From positions 248,001 through 312,000 of the forward strand of contig CBDDED010000002.1 of assembly GCA_965226825.1 (NCBI GenBank): a stretch of 64,000 nucleotides of DNA. Reading direction: 5' to 3'. Numbering within the stretch: position 1 is the stretch's first letter; every line of letters begins with the position of its first letter. Source of the DNA: Io17-Chloro-G2 sp965226825. Its GTDB lineage: Bacteria > Chloroflexota > Dehalococcoidia > Lucifugimonadales > UBA3495. Below, piece after piece: positions 1 to 8,777 of the stretch. Below the pieces are notes generated by a model. It was not told the origin of the DNA. It made no database searches and saw nothing but the letters and a program-made list of their open reading frames with translations. A program made the position numbers and the translations under genes.

Positions 1-2
1 AC

Positions 3-50
3 CTGCCCGAGTGTGAGTTCCCAGGCCTGCAGAAACTAATGGGGAATTAA
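3..50 (+). CDS. 3' end of a truncated upstream gene (uncertain)
   Basis: One frame is open from the left edge and stops at a TAA at 48-50. It would encode a 15-residue tail rich in ordinary residues (ends in Leu-Met-Gly-Asn). The piece is too short to assign a family or to be sure it is coding. A 188-bp gap with no evident gene separates it from the bicupin gene. Confidence 0.3.
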   Translation: MPECEFPGLQKLMGN

Positions 51-238
51 GCCTCTTCGTAATACGATGACAGGGGCCATGCCCACGGGTTGACGGTGGA
101 GGTTTTCGAGGTTTTCGAAGTGAGCGCCTGAGGCTACGTGTTTCGGGCGCTTGCCGTATATGATAAAGCGCGGAGAACGGTTTTAACTGGAAATACTCCG
201 CCAATATTGAGCCAAGGCAGCACGAGAAGGAGTACGAG

Positions 239-1276
239 ATGGCTAACTTCTACGATGATTGGGTGGGGTTCTGGGACAAGGGCAACGAGGCGAAAGCGGA
301 AGCCAGGACGTCGATTCACGAAGAGGAACTGGAGTGGGTCGAAACCGACCAGGATTTCCGGGTAGCCTTGATGGCCGCTCCCGAAAACGGCTTTGCGACC
401 TGGGGCTCTGAGTATTTGATCTCCGAGATACCCCCAGGTTGGCACAGCGGCGAACACGAGCATGGCGAAGAAGCCATTTATATAGTGGAAGGCGAAGGCT
501 TCAGCATCGTCAACGGCGTAAAATACGAGTGGAACAAACACAGTGTGCTCTGGATGCCCTTCGGCTCTCGGCACCAGCACTTCAACACCGGGACCGAGAC
601 GGTCAGGTACTTCTCCGCCATGGCCCTGCACATCGAGCATTGGATGGGTATGGGCAAGCTGGACCAGATTTCGCTGAAGGGTCCCACCGACAACTATGAG
701 GACGCCGAAGTTTCCACCACCGGGTTCGATGCCCTTAACCGCCGTATTTCCCTGCGGGAGGAAGAGCAGGTAGAGATTACGCTGGACGACGTGTCCGCGG
801 AAGAGATGGCAGAGATCAGCGGTGAGGCCACGGCTATAGATCCCGACGGCGTCCGTCCCACCCAGATGACGCAGCACGGCCACCGGGACTTTACCCGGCG
901 CCTCATGGACCGGGATGGCAAGAACGGGTTCCAGAACAAAGAGGTCGAAATCAGCACCCTGATGGGAGACCAGGTCGGCCACCACGGGGGCAAGCACGCC
1001 CACATGGAAGCGGTGCTTTACATGGTGAACGGCCAAGGTTATTCGGAGGTAGGCGGGGTGAAGGTCCCTTGGAAGAAGGGCAGCTTGATTCACGTTCAAG
1101 GACCCCAGACTCCCCACCAGCATTTCAACACCGGGAACGAAAGGGTTGAGATGCTCCGGGCGGCGCCGGGAATGCGCTTCAACTTCATGCAGCCGATTGC
1201 CAAGGAGCGGTTCCCCTACCTGTGGTTCACTCACCGGGGGGTCAACGATTCGTCGGTAACCAACCCCTGGGCGTAG
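239..1276 (+). CDS. Bicupin protein, gentisate-1,2-dioxygenase-like
   Basis: 345-residue protein with two cupin domains. The first (about residues 60-140) has a metal-site pattern H-x-E-H-x-H-G-x-E-A followed by a distal R-H-Q-H-F-N. The second (about 235-320) repeats it with H-H-G-G-K-H-A-H-M-E-A and P-H-Q-H-F-N-T-G. This duplicated layout is that of ring-cleaving bicupins (gentisate or hydroxynaphthoate dioxygenases) and related non-catalytic bicupins, so an Fe(II)-dependent ring-cleavage role is inferred, not shown. The ATG is preceded by AAGGAG. It is 61 bp upstream of a TctA-type permease gene on the same strand, consistent with uptake and cleavage of an aromatic or organic acid. An oxalate decarboxylase-like role is an alternative. 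Confidence 0.8.
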   Translation: MANFYDDWVGFWDKGNEAKAEARTSIHEEELEWVETDQDFRVALMAAPENGFATWGSEYLISEIPPGWHSGEHEHGEEAIYIVEGEGFSIVNGVKYEWNKHSVLWMPFGSRHQHFNTGTETVRYFSAMALHIEHWMGMGKLDQISLKGPTDNYEDAEVSTTGFDALNRRISLREEEQVEITLDDVSAEEMAEISGEATAIDPDGVRPTQMTQHGHRDFTRRLMDRDGKNGFQNKEVEISTLMGDQVGHHGGKHAHMEAVLYMVNGQGYSEVGGVKVPWKKGSLIHVQGPQTPHQHFNTGNERVEMLRAAPGMRFNFMQPIAKERFPYLWFTHRGVNDSSVTNPWA

Positions 1277-1337
1277 GTTGTCTGGGCGGCGATCCAAGAC
1301 AGAACTCATAGAGTAGCTCTCCAGGGAGGAACCTTCC

Positions 1338-3536
1338 GTGGTCGAGTACATAAGCGCCTTGGGTTTCCTGGGAGATCCCACCTACTGGCTCGTGCTAATC
1401 GCGGCCGTCGGTTTGGCGGGAGCAGCCGGGTTGATCCCTGGAATCGGCACGACCACCATCGCCGCCATAGCCATACCCCTCCTGGTTTTCAATGTGGCCG
1501 ACCCGGTCATTGCCCTCACCTTCTTGGCGGCCCTGGGCGGAGTAAACAACACTTTGGACTCGGTCCCGGCGATACTGCTGGGTTACCCCGGCGCCGCTAC
1601 CCAGGTGACATTCCTGGAAGGGCACCAGTTGGCCATGCGCGGCCAAGCGGCCTACACGCTCGGCGCAGTCTATGCAGTTTCGGCCATAGGCGGCGTCGTT
1701 GGCGCAGTAGTCCTTTTGATAACCATGCCCTTCCTCCGGCCGGTACTGGTGCGGTTCTCCTTCCCGGAAATTGCCGCCATGGCGCTGTTCGGCGTGCTGA
1801 TGGTGTCGGTGCTCAGCCGGGGAGCGATGCTGAAGGGCCTGGTATCCGGCCTGACAGGCATTCTGATTGGCACCGCCGGCATATCCTTCATCGCCGGCGA
1901 CTCCAGGTTCGACTTGGGCACCCTTTATCTGTATGAAGGCTTCCCCCTCATTCCCACGCTAATCGGCGTCTTTGCCCTGCCAGAGTTGATTGACCTGACC
2001 ATGCGGGGGCAGGCGATTTCCCCGCCGGGCAGCGTTTCCACCGCCGAGGTCATGCGGGGCGCCCGCTACGGCTTAAGCCAGTGGAGGATGACCCTGAGGC
2101 AGAGTCTCTTCGGCGTCTTCTTAGGGGCCGTTCCGGGTATTGGAAGCGCCGTGGTGGACTGGTTGGCATACGCCTTTGGTATCGGTTTCGCCAAGGACAA
2201 GACCACCTTTGGCAAAGGGAACATCGACGGGGTGCTGTTTGCCGAATCGGCCCAGAACTCCAAGGAAGGCGGCCAGGCCATCCCCACCCTTGCCTTTGGA
2301 GTGCCCGGCGGCACCGCTTGGGCCATTGTTCTGGCCGCGATGCTTATCTACGGGGTCACCCCCGGGCTGGGAATGTTGGGAACCCACCTCAACATCACCC
2401 TCTCCCTGGTGGTGACGCTGGCCTTGGGCAACCTGCTGATCACCATGCTGGGGCTGGTGTTTACCGGCCACATTGCCAAGCTGACCCTGGTGCCCTACCC
2501 CCTTTTGGCTGCGGCACTCATCCCGCTGGTGTTCATAGCGGCTTACCAGACCACCAATAGCTGGGGAGACATTATGACCGTGTGCGGGATGACGGTCTTG
2601 GGGCTGACCATGAAATGGTTGGGATGGCCCCGTCCTCCCCTGATTCTGGGGTTCATCCTAGGTCCGATTATCGAGCGCAACCTGTGGCCTTCAGTGCAGG
2701 TGTGGGGCTTCGGAATGATTATCCGCCCCATATCCATGACCTTGGTGATCCTGGGTGCTCTGGCGGTTGTCTACATGACCAAGGCAATGGGACGGGGCGG
2801 CGCAGCGGCCACCGCAGTGGCGTCTTCTGAGTTGAGCGAGGAGCTTGCTGCGGCTGGCGCCATCGCCGGCGATGCTCCCCCCGGACTATCCGCCGCCGAT
2901 GTCACGCCCTCCGGGGACGGGGACCCTGCAGCCGCCCAAGTGGGCTCCGGCGATGCCCCTATGGGCGGTCCCGCCGTTGGGGGGGCGGCGGTCGCCGCCG
3001 CGGCGCCAGCGGGAGGGCTCTTGGGGCTGAGGATGCCGTCCCTGAGCTTCACCTGGCACTGGGAGGTAATCTTCCCCGCGTTTCTCTTGGCGATAGCCGT
3101 ATGGGCGTTGATAGAGGCTCAAAGCTTTGCCATTGCTTCCAGCAAGTTCCTGCCCACCTGGATGGCGCTCTTGATAATTCCCTTGTTGGTGTTACAGATT
3201 ATCGGACGCCTGCTTAGCCCCCATGCCCAAGGCGAAATCATGGACTTAGGAATGCGCACCGGCACCGGGTTCGACGCTGTCAAGCGGCTGGCTTACGTCT
3301 TTTCCTGGTTGGCGGGTTACATCCTTGCCATCGGCATTTTCGGCATGGAATACGCGTCCATAGCGTTCGCATTCGGTTTCGCCGTTTTCACGCTTGACTG
3401 GGATTGGCCCAAGAAGCTATGGGCCCTTCTACCCGCAGCGATAATAGCCACGGTGATTTTCGGATTCTTCAATCCGGTTATGTTCACCCAGTGGCCGGAA
3501 TTGATCATAGTGGACTTCTTCAAGGGGCTGGGATGA
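1338..3536 (+). CDS. Fused tripartite tricarboxylate transporter permease, TctA-TctB
   Basis: 732-residue integral membrane protein starting at GTG with GGGAGGA 8-10 bases upstream. Residues 1 to about 485 are a TctA-type large permease: many hydrophobic segments and the conserved Gly-rich P-G-I-G-T-T-T-I-A-A motif near residue 35. Residues of about 486-570 are an Ala/Gly/Pro-rich flexible linker. From about 571 to the end there are four hydrophobic segments typical of the small permease TctB. In the usual systems TctA and TctB are separate and work with a periplasmic binding protein TctC. No TctC gene is next to it. Likely substrate is a carboxylate handled by the neighbouring catabolic enzymes. 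The A-then-B fusion order is the reverse of the common tctCBA gene order. Confidence 0.88.
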   Translation: MVEYISALGFLGDPTYWLVLIAAVGLAGAAGLIPGIGTTTIAAIAIPLLVFNVADPVIALTFLAALGGVNNTLDSVPAILLGYPGAATQVTFLEGHQLAMRGQAAYTLGAVYAVSAIGGVVGAVVLLITMPFLRPVLVRFSFPEIAAMALFGVLMVSVLSRGAMLKGLVSGLTGILIGTAGISFIAGDSRFDLGTLYLYEGFPLIPTLIGVFALPELIDLTMRGQAISPPGSVSTAEVMRGARYGLSQWRMTLRQSLFGVFLGAVPGIGSAVVDWLAYAFGIGFAKDKTTFGKGNIDGVLFAESAQNSKEGGQAIPTLAFGVPGGTAWAIVLAAMLIYGVTPGLGMLGTHLNITLSLVVTLALGNLLITMLGLVFTGHIAKLTLVPYPLLAAALIPLVFIAAYQTTNSWGDIMTVCGMTVLGLTMKWLGWPRPPLILGFILGPIIERNLWPSVQVWGFGMIIRPISMTLVILGALAVVYMTKAMGRGGAAATAVASSELSEELAAAGAIAGDAPPGLSAADVTPSGDGDPAAAQVGSGDAPMGGPAVGGAAVAAAAPAGGLLGLRMPSLSFTWHWEVIFPAFLLAIAVWALIEAQSFAIASSKFLPTWMALLIIPLLVLQIIGRLLSPHAQGEIMDLGMRTGTGFDAVKRLAYVFSWLAGYILAIGIFGMEYASIAFAFGFAVFTLDWDWPKKLWALLPAAIIATVIFGFFNPVMFTQWPELIIVDFFKGLG

Positions 3537-3730
3537 GTCGTCCGGCACGCGTTGAAAGGAACAGGCCCCGGATTACTGGCTTAGACAAGTTGCGTCCGGG
3601 CCTGCCAACAGCTAATATTCTCGCTGGCGGTTAACTCCTCCGGCAAGAACGGAAGACTGGAAGGGTAGATACCCGCCCTGACGCATCGCAAGCGCAGAAC
3701 AATCGGGTAAATCAAATATGGAGAGTAGCA

Positions 3731-4336
3731 ATGCGTAACACTCGGATAACCAGCCTGGTTGTGGCTGTGTCGGCCCTGGTAGTTGCCCTGACTATCGGCG
3801 TAGTTGCGGTGATCGGTTCTGCATCGGCCCAGGAAGAACCTGAGCGCAGAGCGCCCAGTGTAGCCGTCTTTCCCACAGTTGCGAAATTGCATAGCTCCAC
3901 CAGCCTGGTGGTAGCCGCAACGGGATTCATGCCGGGTGAGGAGTTGACTTTCCTCCTGGAAGACGCCCACGGCGTAACCAGCGACATCAGTGGATGGCTG
4001 GTTGACTACGAAGGGGAGTTTGAAGACGAGCAGGGCACTGCTCCGGCAACGGCCAACGCCGCCGGCAGTTTTGCCGGGAGGTTCCCCATGGGCCGGTTCG
4101 AGAGGAACGGAGCGGAAGGCGCCTGGGGCATCATTGTGATGAACGCCGATTATTCCCAAGTCTTGGCTTCCACGCCGCTGGTGTTTTGCGACCCTGACGG
4201 GCGGTCCCGGGTAGGAATCTACAAAAGAGGAGCTCCCGATTACGTGAAAAATCCCGACGACCCGAGGCCCGCACGCTTTTGCAGTGAGCTGTTTGAGTAT
4301 CCGGAACGCCCTGCGATGGAAGGCTCCGGAGGTTAA
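3731..4336 (+). CDS. Secreted protein of unknown function
   Basis: 201-residue protein with a clear N-terminal signal: R-N-T-R, then about 20 hydrophobic residues and an A-S-A-Q cleavage site near residue 34. The mature part has no motif I recognise. It begins with a beta-rich stretch resembling an Ig-like or bacterial surface-protein fold (V-A-A-T-G-F-M-P-G-E-E-L-T-F) and has two cysteines (in F-C-D-P and R-F-C-S-E) that could form a disulfide outside the cell. A GGAGAG lies about 9 bases before the ATG. It follows the TctA-TctB gene by 194 bp. It could be an exported partner of that transporter, but it does not look like a TctC binding protein, which is usually above 300 residues. Confidence 0.7.
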   Translation: MRNTRITSLVVAVSALVVALTIGVVAVIGSASAQEEPERRAPSVAVFPTVAKLHSSTSLVVAATGFMPGEELTFLLEDAHGVTSDISGWLVDYEGEFEDEQGTAPATANAAGSFAGRFPMGRFERNGAEGAWGIIVMNADYSQVLASTPLVFCDPDGRSRVGIYKRGAPDYVKNPDDPRPARFCSELFEYPERPAMEGSGG

Positions 4337-4915
4337 TGGCGGCACGGGCATGGGCCAGCAACGTTGGGTCAATGCTCCGTCCAAGTGTTTGATTTGAAAC
4401 CAATGAACACCGAGTCCGCCGTTTTTTCCGGCTAAGGTTGCCTGCACCAAGGGCAGGCGGCGGCTCGGTCTCAGCCCGAACGTCCACCAAGCCCAATGGG
4501 ATTTGTCCAAGGCATCAAGTCTGAGTGAGGTCCGCCCGACGGCGATTTCCAATTTCGACCAGGAGGTTGACTGAGGCCACCTCTAAACCGAGACCAGAAT
4601 CCACAATGTGGATTACCGGGGTTGAAGAGGGATTTCATCTCCAGTGGGCTTGCTCCAAAGGTCGATTGACCCTCCCCTGCTGACAATACCCCAGCCCACC
4701 GTTGTACACACCGACCGATCCCTTCCCAACCCCACCCGCTCCCCAGGCCCGGTTTCGACTGAGTCCGCTTACACTGAACCAGAGGTTCTACCGGTGAACC
4801 AGGAGTTCTACCGGCGGCTGAGCCGACACCGGATAGAGCCCGCAATCCAAGGCAATCCCCGCACCTGTCCACCGTTTCCCACGGTTTATCGGCGCCAAGA
4901 CGCAGGAGGTTTGAA
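4337..4915. other. 579-bp intergenic region upstream of amidohydrolase gene
   Basis: No convincing coding frame or RNA gene is seen on either strand. Near its right end lies a perfect-length 20-bp tandem duplication (listed separately). The AGGAGG ribosome site of the next gene begins about 13 bases before its ATG. Confidence 0.5.
4775..4814 (+). repeat. Two tandem copies of a 20-bp unit
   Basis: TGAACCAGAGGTTCTACCGG at 4775-4794 is followed immediately by a second copy (4795-4814) with the central GAG/GGT rearranged to GGAGT. The two sit about 100 bp upstream of the amidohydrolase start, so paired regulator binding is possible but untested. Confidence 0.6.
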
Positions 4916-6106
4916 ATGAGGAACGGCTACAAAATCTACGATAGCGACACCCACATCAACCCCTCGGCCGAGGACTTGCTGAAGTACATTGACCCGGATT
5001 TCCGGTCTCGGATTCCCGACTTGGATGCTTTCAAGTCGGCCAATGGCCCCCCGGTGGATGGCGAGCCCCAGCGGCACGTCTATCAACACGGGCAGTTGCG
5101 CTACCGCCGGGTGCTGGGCGAGGCCACCAACGATCCGGTCCTGGCCCGGCAGAGGATCAACGCCAGTGGAGCCCTTCGCGGCGGCGGCGGCAACCAGAAA
5201 GCGGCCGTCCAGCTCCGGGTCGGCCCCAACGGCATCAAGGACGGAGACCCCAAGGACCGTGTCATGGACATGGACTACGAGGGTTGCGACGTCCAGTTCA
5301 TGTTCGCCGGCGGCTGGCCGGGTGTGGGCGCCAAGGACCCCACCCTGCAGGCGGGCTTGATGCGGGCCTTTCATCGCTGGATGAACGACTACTGCGCCGA
5401 TTATCCCGACCGGCTCAAGGCGGGAATAGTAGTTTCTGCGGACAACATCGAGGTGTCCGTCGAAGAAATCAAGACCTGGGGCAACACCAAGTGGGCCGCG
5501 GCGATTCTGCCCTGGGTTGGCCGTGACAAGCCCTTGGACCACCCGGACCTGGAGCCCATCTGGGCGGCGGCGGCGGAACACGACCTTGCCGTGGCGTCCC
5601 ACGGCAACACCTGGCAGTACCCCTACTTCCCCGGTTACGAGGACGTTTGGGAGAACGTGCTGCTGGCCCGGTCGGCCAGCCATCCCTGGACCGCCCAGCG
5701 TTTCATCGGCTCTTTCATCGGGTCCGGGATAATGGACCGCTACCCGAACATCCGAATGGGCGTCATCGAGGCCGGTTCGAGTTGGCTGCCGTTCTGGAGC
5801 GCCCGCCTCACCGAGCAGGAAGAGTACGTGGGGGGCGGCCAGCCCTTGCAGCATGCTTGCGGCGATTACATGGCCAGCGGACGTTTCTTCAGCAGCATAG
5901 AGCAGTGGGAAGGACCTACGCTGACCAAGTTCACCTCCGACTATCTGGGCGACGGCGTGCTGATGTACGCGTCCGACTACCCTCACATGGAGTGCGCTTT
6001 CCCGGATCACGCCGACATAATTTTGCCCTGGGCCGAGACCTTCGGCGAAGAGTCGATGCGCAAGCTGATGTTCGACAACGCCAACCGGTTCTACAAGCAG
6101 ACCTAG
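4916..6106 (+). CDS. Amidohydrolase family protein (COG2159 / ACMSD-like)
   Basis: 396 residues. The N-terminus carries the metal-binding strand motif D-S-D-T-H-I-N-P near residue 9. Later features are A-S-H-G-N-T (about residue 230), a G-V-I-E-A-G-S-S-W strand, and the C-terminal Y-A-S-D-Y-P-H-M-E motif (about 350) with the conserved catalytic Asp. This is the amidohydrolase_2 pattern of zinc-dependent decarboxylases and hydrolases acting on aromatic-ring products (ACMSD, resorcylate decarboxylase relatives). The substrate cannot be named. ATG preceded by AGGAGG at about 4903. A strong hairpin follows the stop. The dienelactone hydrolase gene follows, supporting an aromatic catabolic role. 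Confidence 0.85.
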   Translation: MRNGYKIYDSDTHINPSAEDLLKYIDPDFRSRIPDLDAFKSANGPPVDGEPQRHVYQHGQLRYRRVLGEATNDPVLARQRINASGALRGGGGNQKAAVQLRVGPNGIKDGDPKDRVMDMDYEGCDVQFMFAGGWPGVGAKDPTLQAGLMRAFHRWMNDYCADYPDRLKAGIVVSADNIEVSVEEIKTWGNTKWAAAILPWVGRDKPLDHPDLEPIWAAAAEHDLAVASHGNTWQYPYFPGYEDVWENVLLARSASHPWTAQRFIGSFIGSGIMDRYPNIRMGVIEAGSSWLPFWSARLTEQEEYVGGGQPLQHACGDYMASGRFFSSIEQWEGPTLTKFTSDYLGDGVLMYASDYPHMECAFPDHADIILPWAETFGEESMRKLMFDNANRFYKQT

Positions 6107-6173
6107 AGGCGGTCCGGCCCGGGTCCTCGCAATCCCTTCAGGCGGCGTTCAGGAAGTATAGCGTTTGACGCAG

Positions 6174-6209
6174 AAAGCGGGAGGCGTTCCAAGGACGCTC
6201 TCCCGCTTT
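6174..6209 (+). terminator. Hairpin terminator after amidohydrolase gene
   Basis: Left arm AAAGCGGGAG plus GCG (6174-6186) pairs with CGC plus TCTCCCGCTTT (6196-6209) across a short loop, with one bulge. The A-rich and T-rich flanks of the stem allow termination in either direction. It is 67 bp past the amidohydrolase stop and 76 bp before the next gene. Confidence 0.7.
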
Positions 6210-6285
6210 GAGTAAAATGGCCGCGGGGCCAAGCCGGGCTTTTGATTTGAAAAAGTAGCGAGTCCACAACGAGGAGGAGAGCATC

Positions 6286-7020
6286 ATGGCGTCAACCTGG
6301 GAGAGCACTACGGTAGACGGCGATGAGATGAAGATGCACCTGAGCGTTCCCGACGGGGATGGCCCCTTCCCCGCCGTGGTGGTCATTCACCACCACTGGG
6401 GGGTCGACGGGTTCACCCAGGATGTCACCCAACGGCTGGCCCAAGCCGGGTTTGCGGGCATTGCGGCGGATATGTTCCATCGCGACGGCCCCGACTGCAC
6501 GGACGAGGGACCGGCCCGGGCCGAAAGGTACCGCGACGCCACCATAATCAAGGACGTTACAGCAACGCTGGACTTCCTCAAGAACCATCCTGCGGTCGAC
6601 AATGACCGCATCGGCATCATGGGGTTTTGCAGCGGCGGCCGGATTACCTACCTGATGGCTTCGGCCTGCCCCGACTTCAAGGCGGCGGCCCCCTATTATC
6701 CCGGCAACACGATGGAGCCCTGGGGCGATGGCAGGTCTCCCTTTGACATGACCTCGGAGATTAATTGTCCGGTCATAGGGTTTTACGGCGGTGACGACGC
6801 CAACCCTTCCCCGGAGGACCAGGTAAAGATTGACGCCGAACTGGACCGTTGCGGGATAACCCGGGAGTCTCACTCCTACCCCGGAGCGGGTCACGCGTTT
6901 ATGAACCAGGTCACTGAAAGGAATAACCGGTACCGCCACGAAGCAGCCCAGGACGCATGGGCCAATATGATTACATTCTTCAACAAACACGTGGCCCGAG
7001 TGGCAGTGGCTTCCGGCTAA
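6286..7020 (+). CDS. Dienelactone hydrolase family protein
   Basis: 244-residue cytosolic alpha/beta hydrolase, the usual length for the family. The catalytic triad is visible: nucleophile Cys115 in G-F-C-S-G-G, Asp170/171 in Y-G-G-D-D, and His203 in G-A-G-H-A-F. A cysteine nucleophile in G-x-C-x-G-G is diagnostic of dienelactone hydrolases, which open lactone rings to maleylacetate in chlorocatechol and related pathways. The real substrate here is unknown. GAGGAGGAG lies just upstream of the ATG. It has its own terminator downstream and probably belongs to the same catabolic region as the bicupin and amidohydrolase. Confidence 0.9.
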   Translation: MASTWESTTVDGDEMKMHLSVPDGDGPFPAVVVIHHHWGVDGFTQDVTQRLAQAGFAGIAADMFHRDGPDCTDEGPARAERYRDATIIKDVTATLDFLKNHPAVDNDRIGIMGFCSGGRITYLMASACPDFKAAAPYYPGNTMEPWGDGRSPFDMTSEINCPVIGFYGGDDANPSPEDQVKIDAELDRCGITRESHSYPGAGHAFMNQVTERNNRYRHEAAQDAWANMITFFNKHVARVAVASG

Positions 7021-7079
7021 CACCACCCCGGTCAAGACAGCCCGACCAACGGCATGACGGGCGATGGACAGAGGCGAGA

Positions 7080-7113
7080 GGCGGGGTGGTTCTCCCCGCC
7101 TTTCGCTTTTTCA
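7080..7113 (+). terminator. Rho-independent terminator after dienelactone hydrolase gene
   Basis: GGCGGGG (7080-7086) pairs with CCCCGCC (7094-7100) around a 7-base loop. It is followed by TTTCGCTTTTTC, and flanking CGAGA/TTTCG bases extend the stem. It lies 60 bp past the stop codon. Confidence 0.85.
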
Positions 7114-7756
7114 TGGGTATTCAGCCTGAACCATGTAAGTCGACAAGGCCCGGCCATAGGATTAAAGGCCGCGGGAGCCACGACGGGCTGAACGGTGGTC
7201 AACTGTGGACGAAGACTCCGCGTCAGGCTGGGTTTTCACGATAAGCCAACTTCAAATTGGACCGCTCCGCTGCATCGGTGTCCGAAAGCTGATTCCACGC
7301 GTTGCCCCAATGGCGCAAACGCATTCTGATATGACGGGCGGATCTTTCATCCAATATGATGCATGATCGCCTTTGTTCCCCTCCCCGTGTTTCTAACCGC
7401 GAGGGTAATCCAGAGCCCCTATGTGTCCTTTGTGTAGGCTCGGGCGTCCATGACGTGGCCATGCGGTAAGGGCGGCGAGAGGGGCGCGGCTTGGCCACTC
7501 CTGGGATTTTCCGACAGCCATCAGCGTGTCGGCACACGGCAAGGGCTCTGGATTCCCGCTGCGGCGAGAATGACGGGGGAGGGCACCGGCTGCAGCCCGA
7601 CCAACGTATTCATGTAATACGCTTTGTCGAGGCGTCTGCTTTTTGGAATGCGGTGGCTATGATTGCTTCAATTCGTTGGCTGGACTCCCTTGAATTGAGG
7701 GGCTATGGGGGTGTCTAATCTTAGCCTGAGGTTGCAGGAGGTTGGGCAGTCGTTTG
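7114..7756. other. Intergenic region with one dispersed repeat, no clear gene
   Basis: About 640 bp without a credible coding frame; short open frames lack ribosome sites and recognisable sequence. It holds one copy of the dispersed palindromic repeat (7541-7579). An AGGAGG at 7736-7741 serves the following ABC transporter gene. Confidence 0.5.
7541..7579 (+). repeat. Dispersed palindromic repeat, copy
   Basis: AAGGGCTCTGGATTCCCGCT followed by GCGGCGAGAATGACGGGGG. ATTC/GAAT and CGC/GCG arms give an imperfect hairpin. The same element recurs at about 9834 (inverted), 9955, 10098, 10241, 10384, 15285, 15638, 32539 (degenerate), 43293 and 55145. Confidence 0.75.
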
Positions 7757-8671
7757 GTGGATGACCTCGTTATCTGGACCGAGGGGTTAACCAAGAGATA
7801 CGGCCGTATCGTCGCGGTGGACGGGGTCTCGCTGGAAGTGAGACGCGGGCACGTCTTCGGGCTGCTCGGCCCCAACGGTTCCGGCAAGACGACCACGATG
7901 GGGATGTTGTTGGGGTTGGTGAAACCGACTTCGGGCGGTTTCAACCTGCTGGGAGCGGGCACACCCCACCAAGAGGCGCTGCACCGGACCGGGGCAATTG
8001 TCGAAACCCCTTCATTTTACCCGTACCTCTCAGGCCGCCAAAATCTGGCCTACTTCCAGGGAATCCTGGGCCGGGGGACTCCCGAGGAATTGGATGGCCT
8101 CCTCGAAAGGGTGGGTCTGGCCGATCGCGGGAATGACCGGTTCAGCACCTACTCCCTGGGAATGAAGCAGCGGTTGGGCCTGGCTTACGCGCTGCTTGGC
8201 GACCCGGAGCTACTTTTCCTGGATGAGCCGACCAACGGCATGGACCCCTCAGGCATGGCCGAGGTGCGAGACCTCATAGCCAGCCTGGGCACAGATGGCC
8301 GCACGGTGCTCCTTTCCAGCCACCTTCTGAATGAAGTCGAACAGGTCTGTGAAAGCCTCGCCATACTGTCCAAAGGCAAACTCATTGCCCAGGGCGATGT
8401 CGCGGACCTGCTGCGGTCCAAGGAACAGGTCCGCCTGCGCACCAACAACGATGCCAAGGCTCGCCAGGTGCTTTCGGCCCTGGACTGGGTAGAGGGAGTG
8501 ACCACGGAGAACGAATCTCTGGTGGTGACTGCCGAAATCCAACGCTCGGCGGACTTGACCGCATCGCTGAGCAGGGAGGAGGTTTACGTCACGGAAATGA
8601 TGCCTTTTCGGAGGTCGCTGGAGCAGTACTTCCTCGACGTAACCGGCGACGACGAGGACAGAACGGAGTGA
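7757..8671 (+). CDS. ABC transporter ATP-binding protein
   Basis: About 304-residue ATPase of the ABC-2 exporter type (CcmA/DrrA-like). Motifs in order: Walker A G-P-N-G-S-G-K-T-T near residue 43, signature Y-S-L-G-M-K-Q-R (about 137), Walker B L-L-F-L-D-E-P-T-N-G (about 157) and the switch His in S-S-H-L-L. The C-terminal 80 residues are the accessory domain seen in drug or lipid exporters. The start is uncertain. AGGAGG at 7736-7741 is too close to the TTG at 7742; TTG 7754 or GTG 7757 give spacings of 12-15 bases. The partner permease gene follows 106 bp downstream. Cargo unknown. Confidence 0.9.
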   Translation: MDDLVIWTEGLTKRYGRIVAVDGVSLEVRRGHVFGLLGPNGSGKTTTMGMLLGLVKPTSGGFNLLGAGTPHQEALHRTGAIVETPSFYPYLSGRQNLAYFQGILGRGTPEELDGLLERVGLADRGNDRFSTYSLGMKQRLGLAYALLGDPELLFLDEPTNGMDPSGMAEVRDLIASLGTDGRTVLLSSHLLNEVEQVCESLAILSKGKLIAQGDVADLLRSKEQVRLRTNNDAKARQVLSALDWVEGVTTENESLVVTAEIQRSADLTASLSREEVYVTEMMPFRRSLEQYFLDVTGDDEDRTE

Positions 8672-8777
8672 CCGAAAAGTTGGCTCGAAGGATAGTTGAA
8701 CCTAGTCACCGGGCGCTCCCGCCCCCCGTGCCGCACTGTTACCATTCAGGGCAAAGAGACCCCGCCGAGCGCCGTTT

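Noticed and set aside
134..1381. Long 415-codon open frame on the minus strand opposite the bicupin gene
   Set aside because: It mirrors the + strand gene, has no ribosome site or family motifs, and the + strand product has clear cupin motifs.
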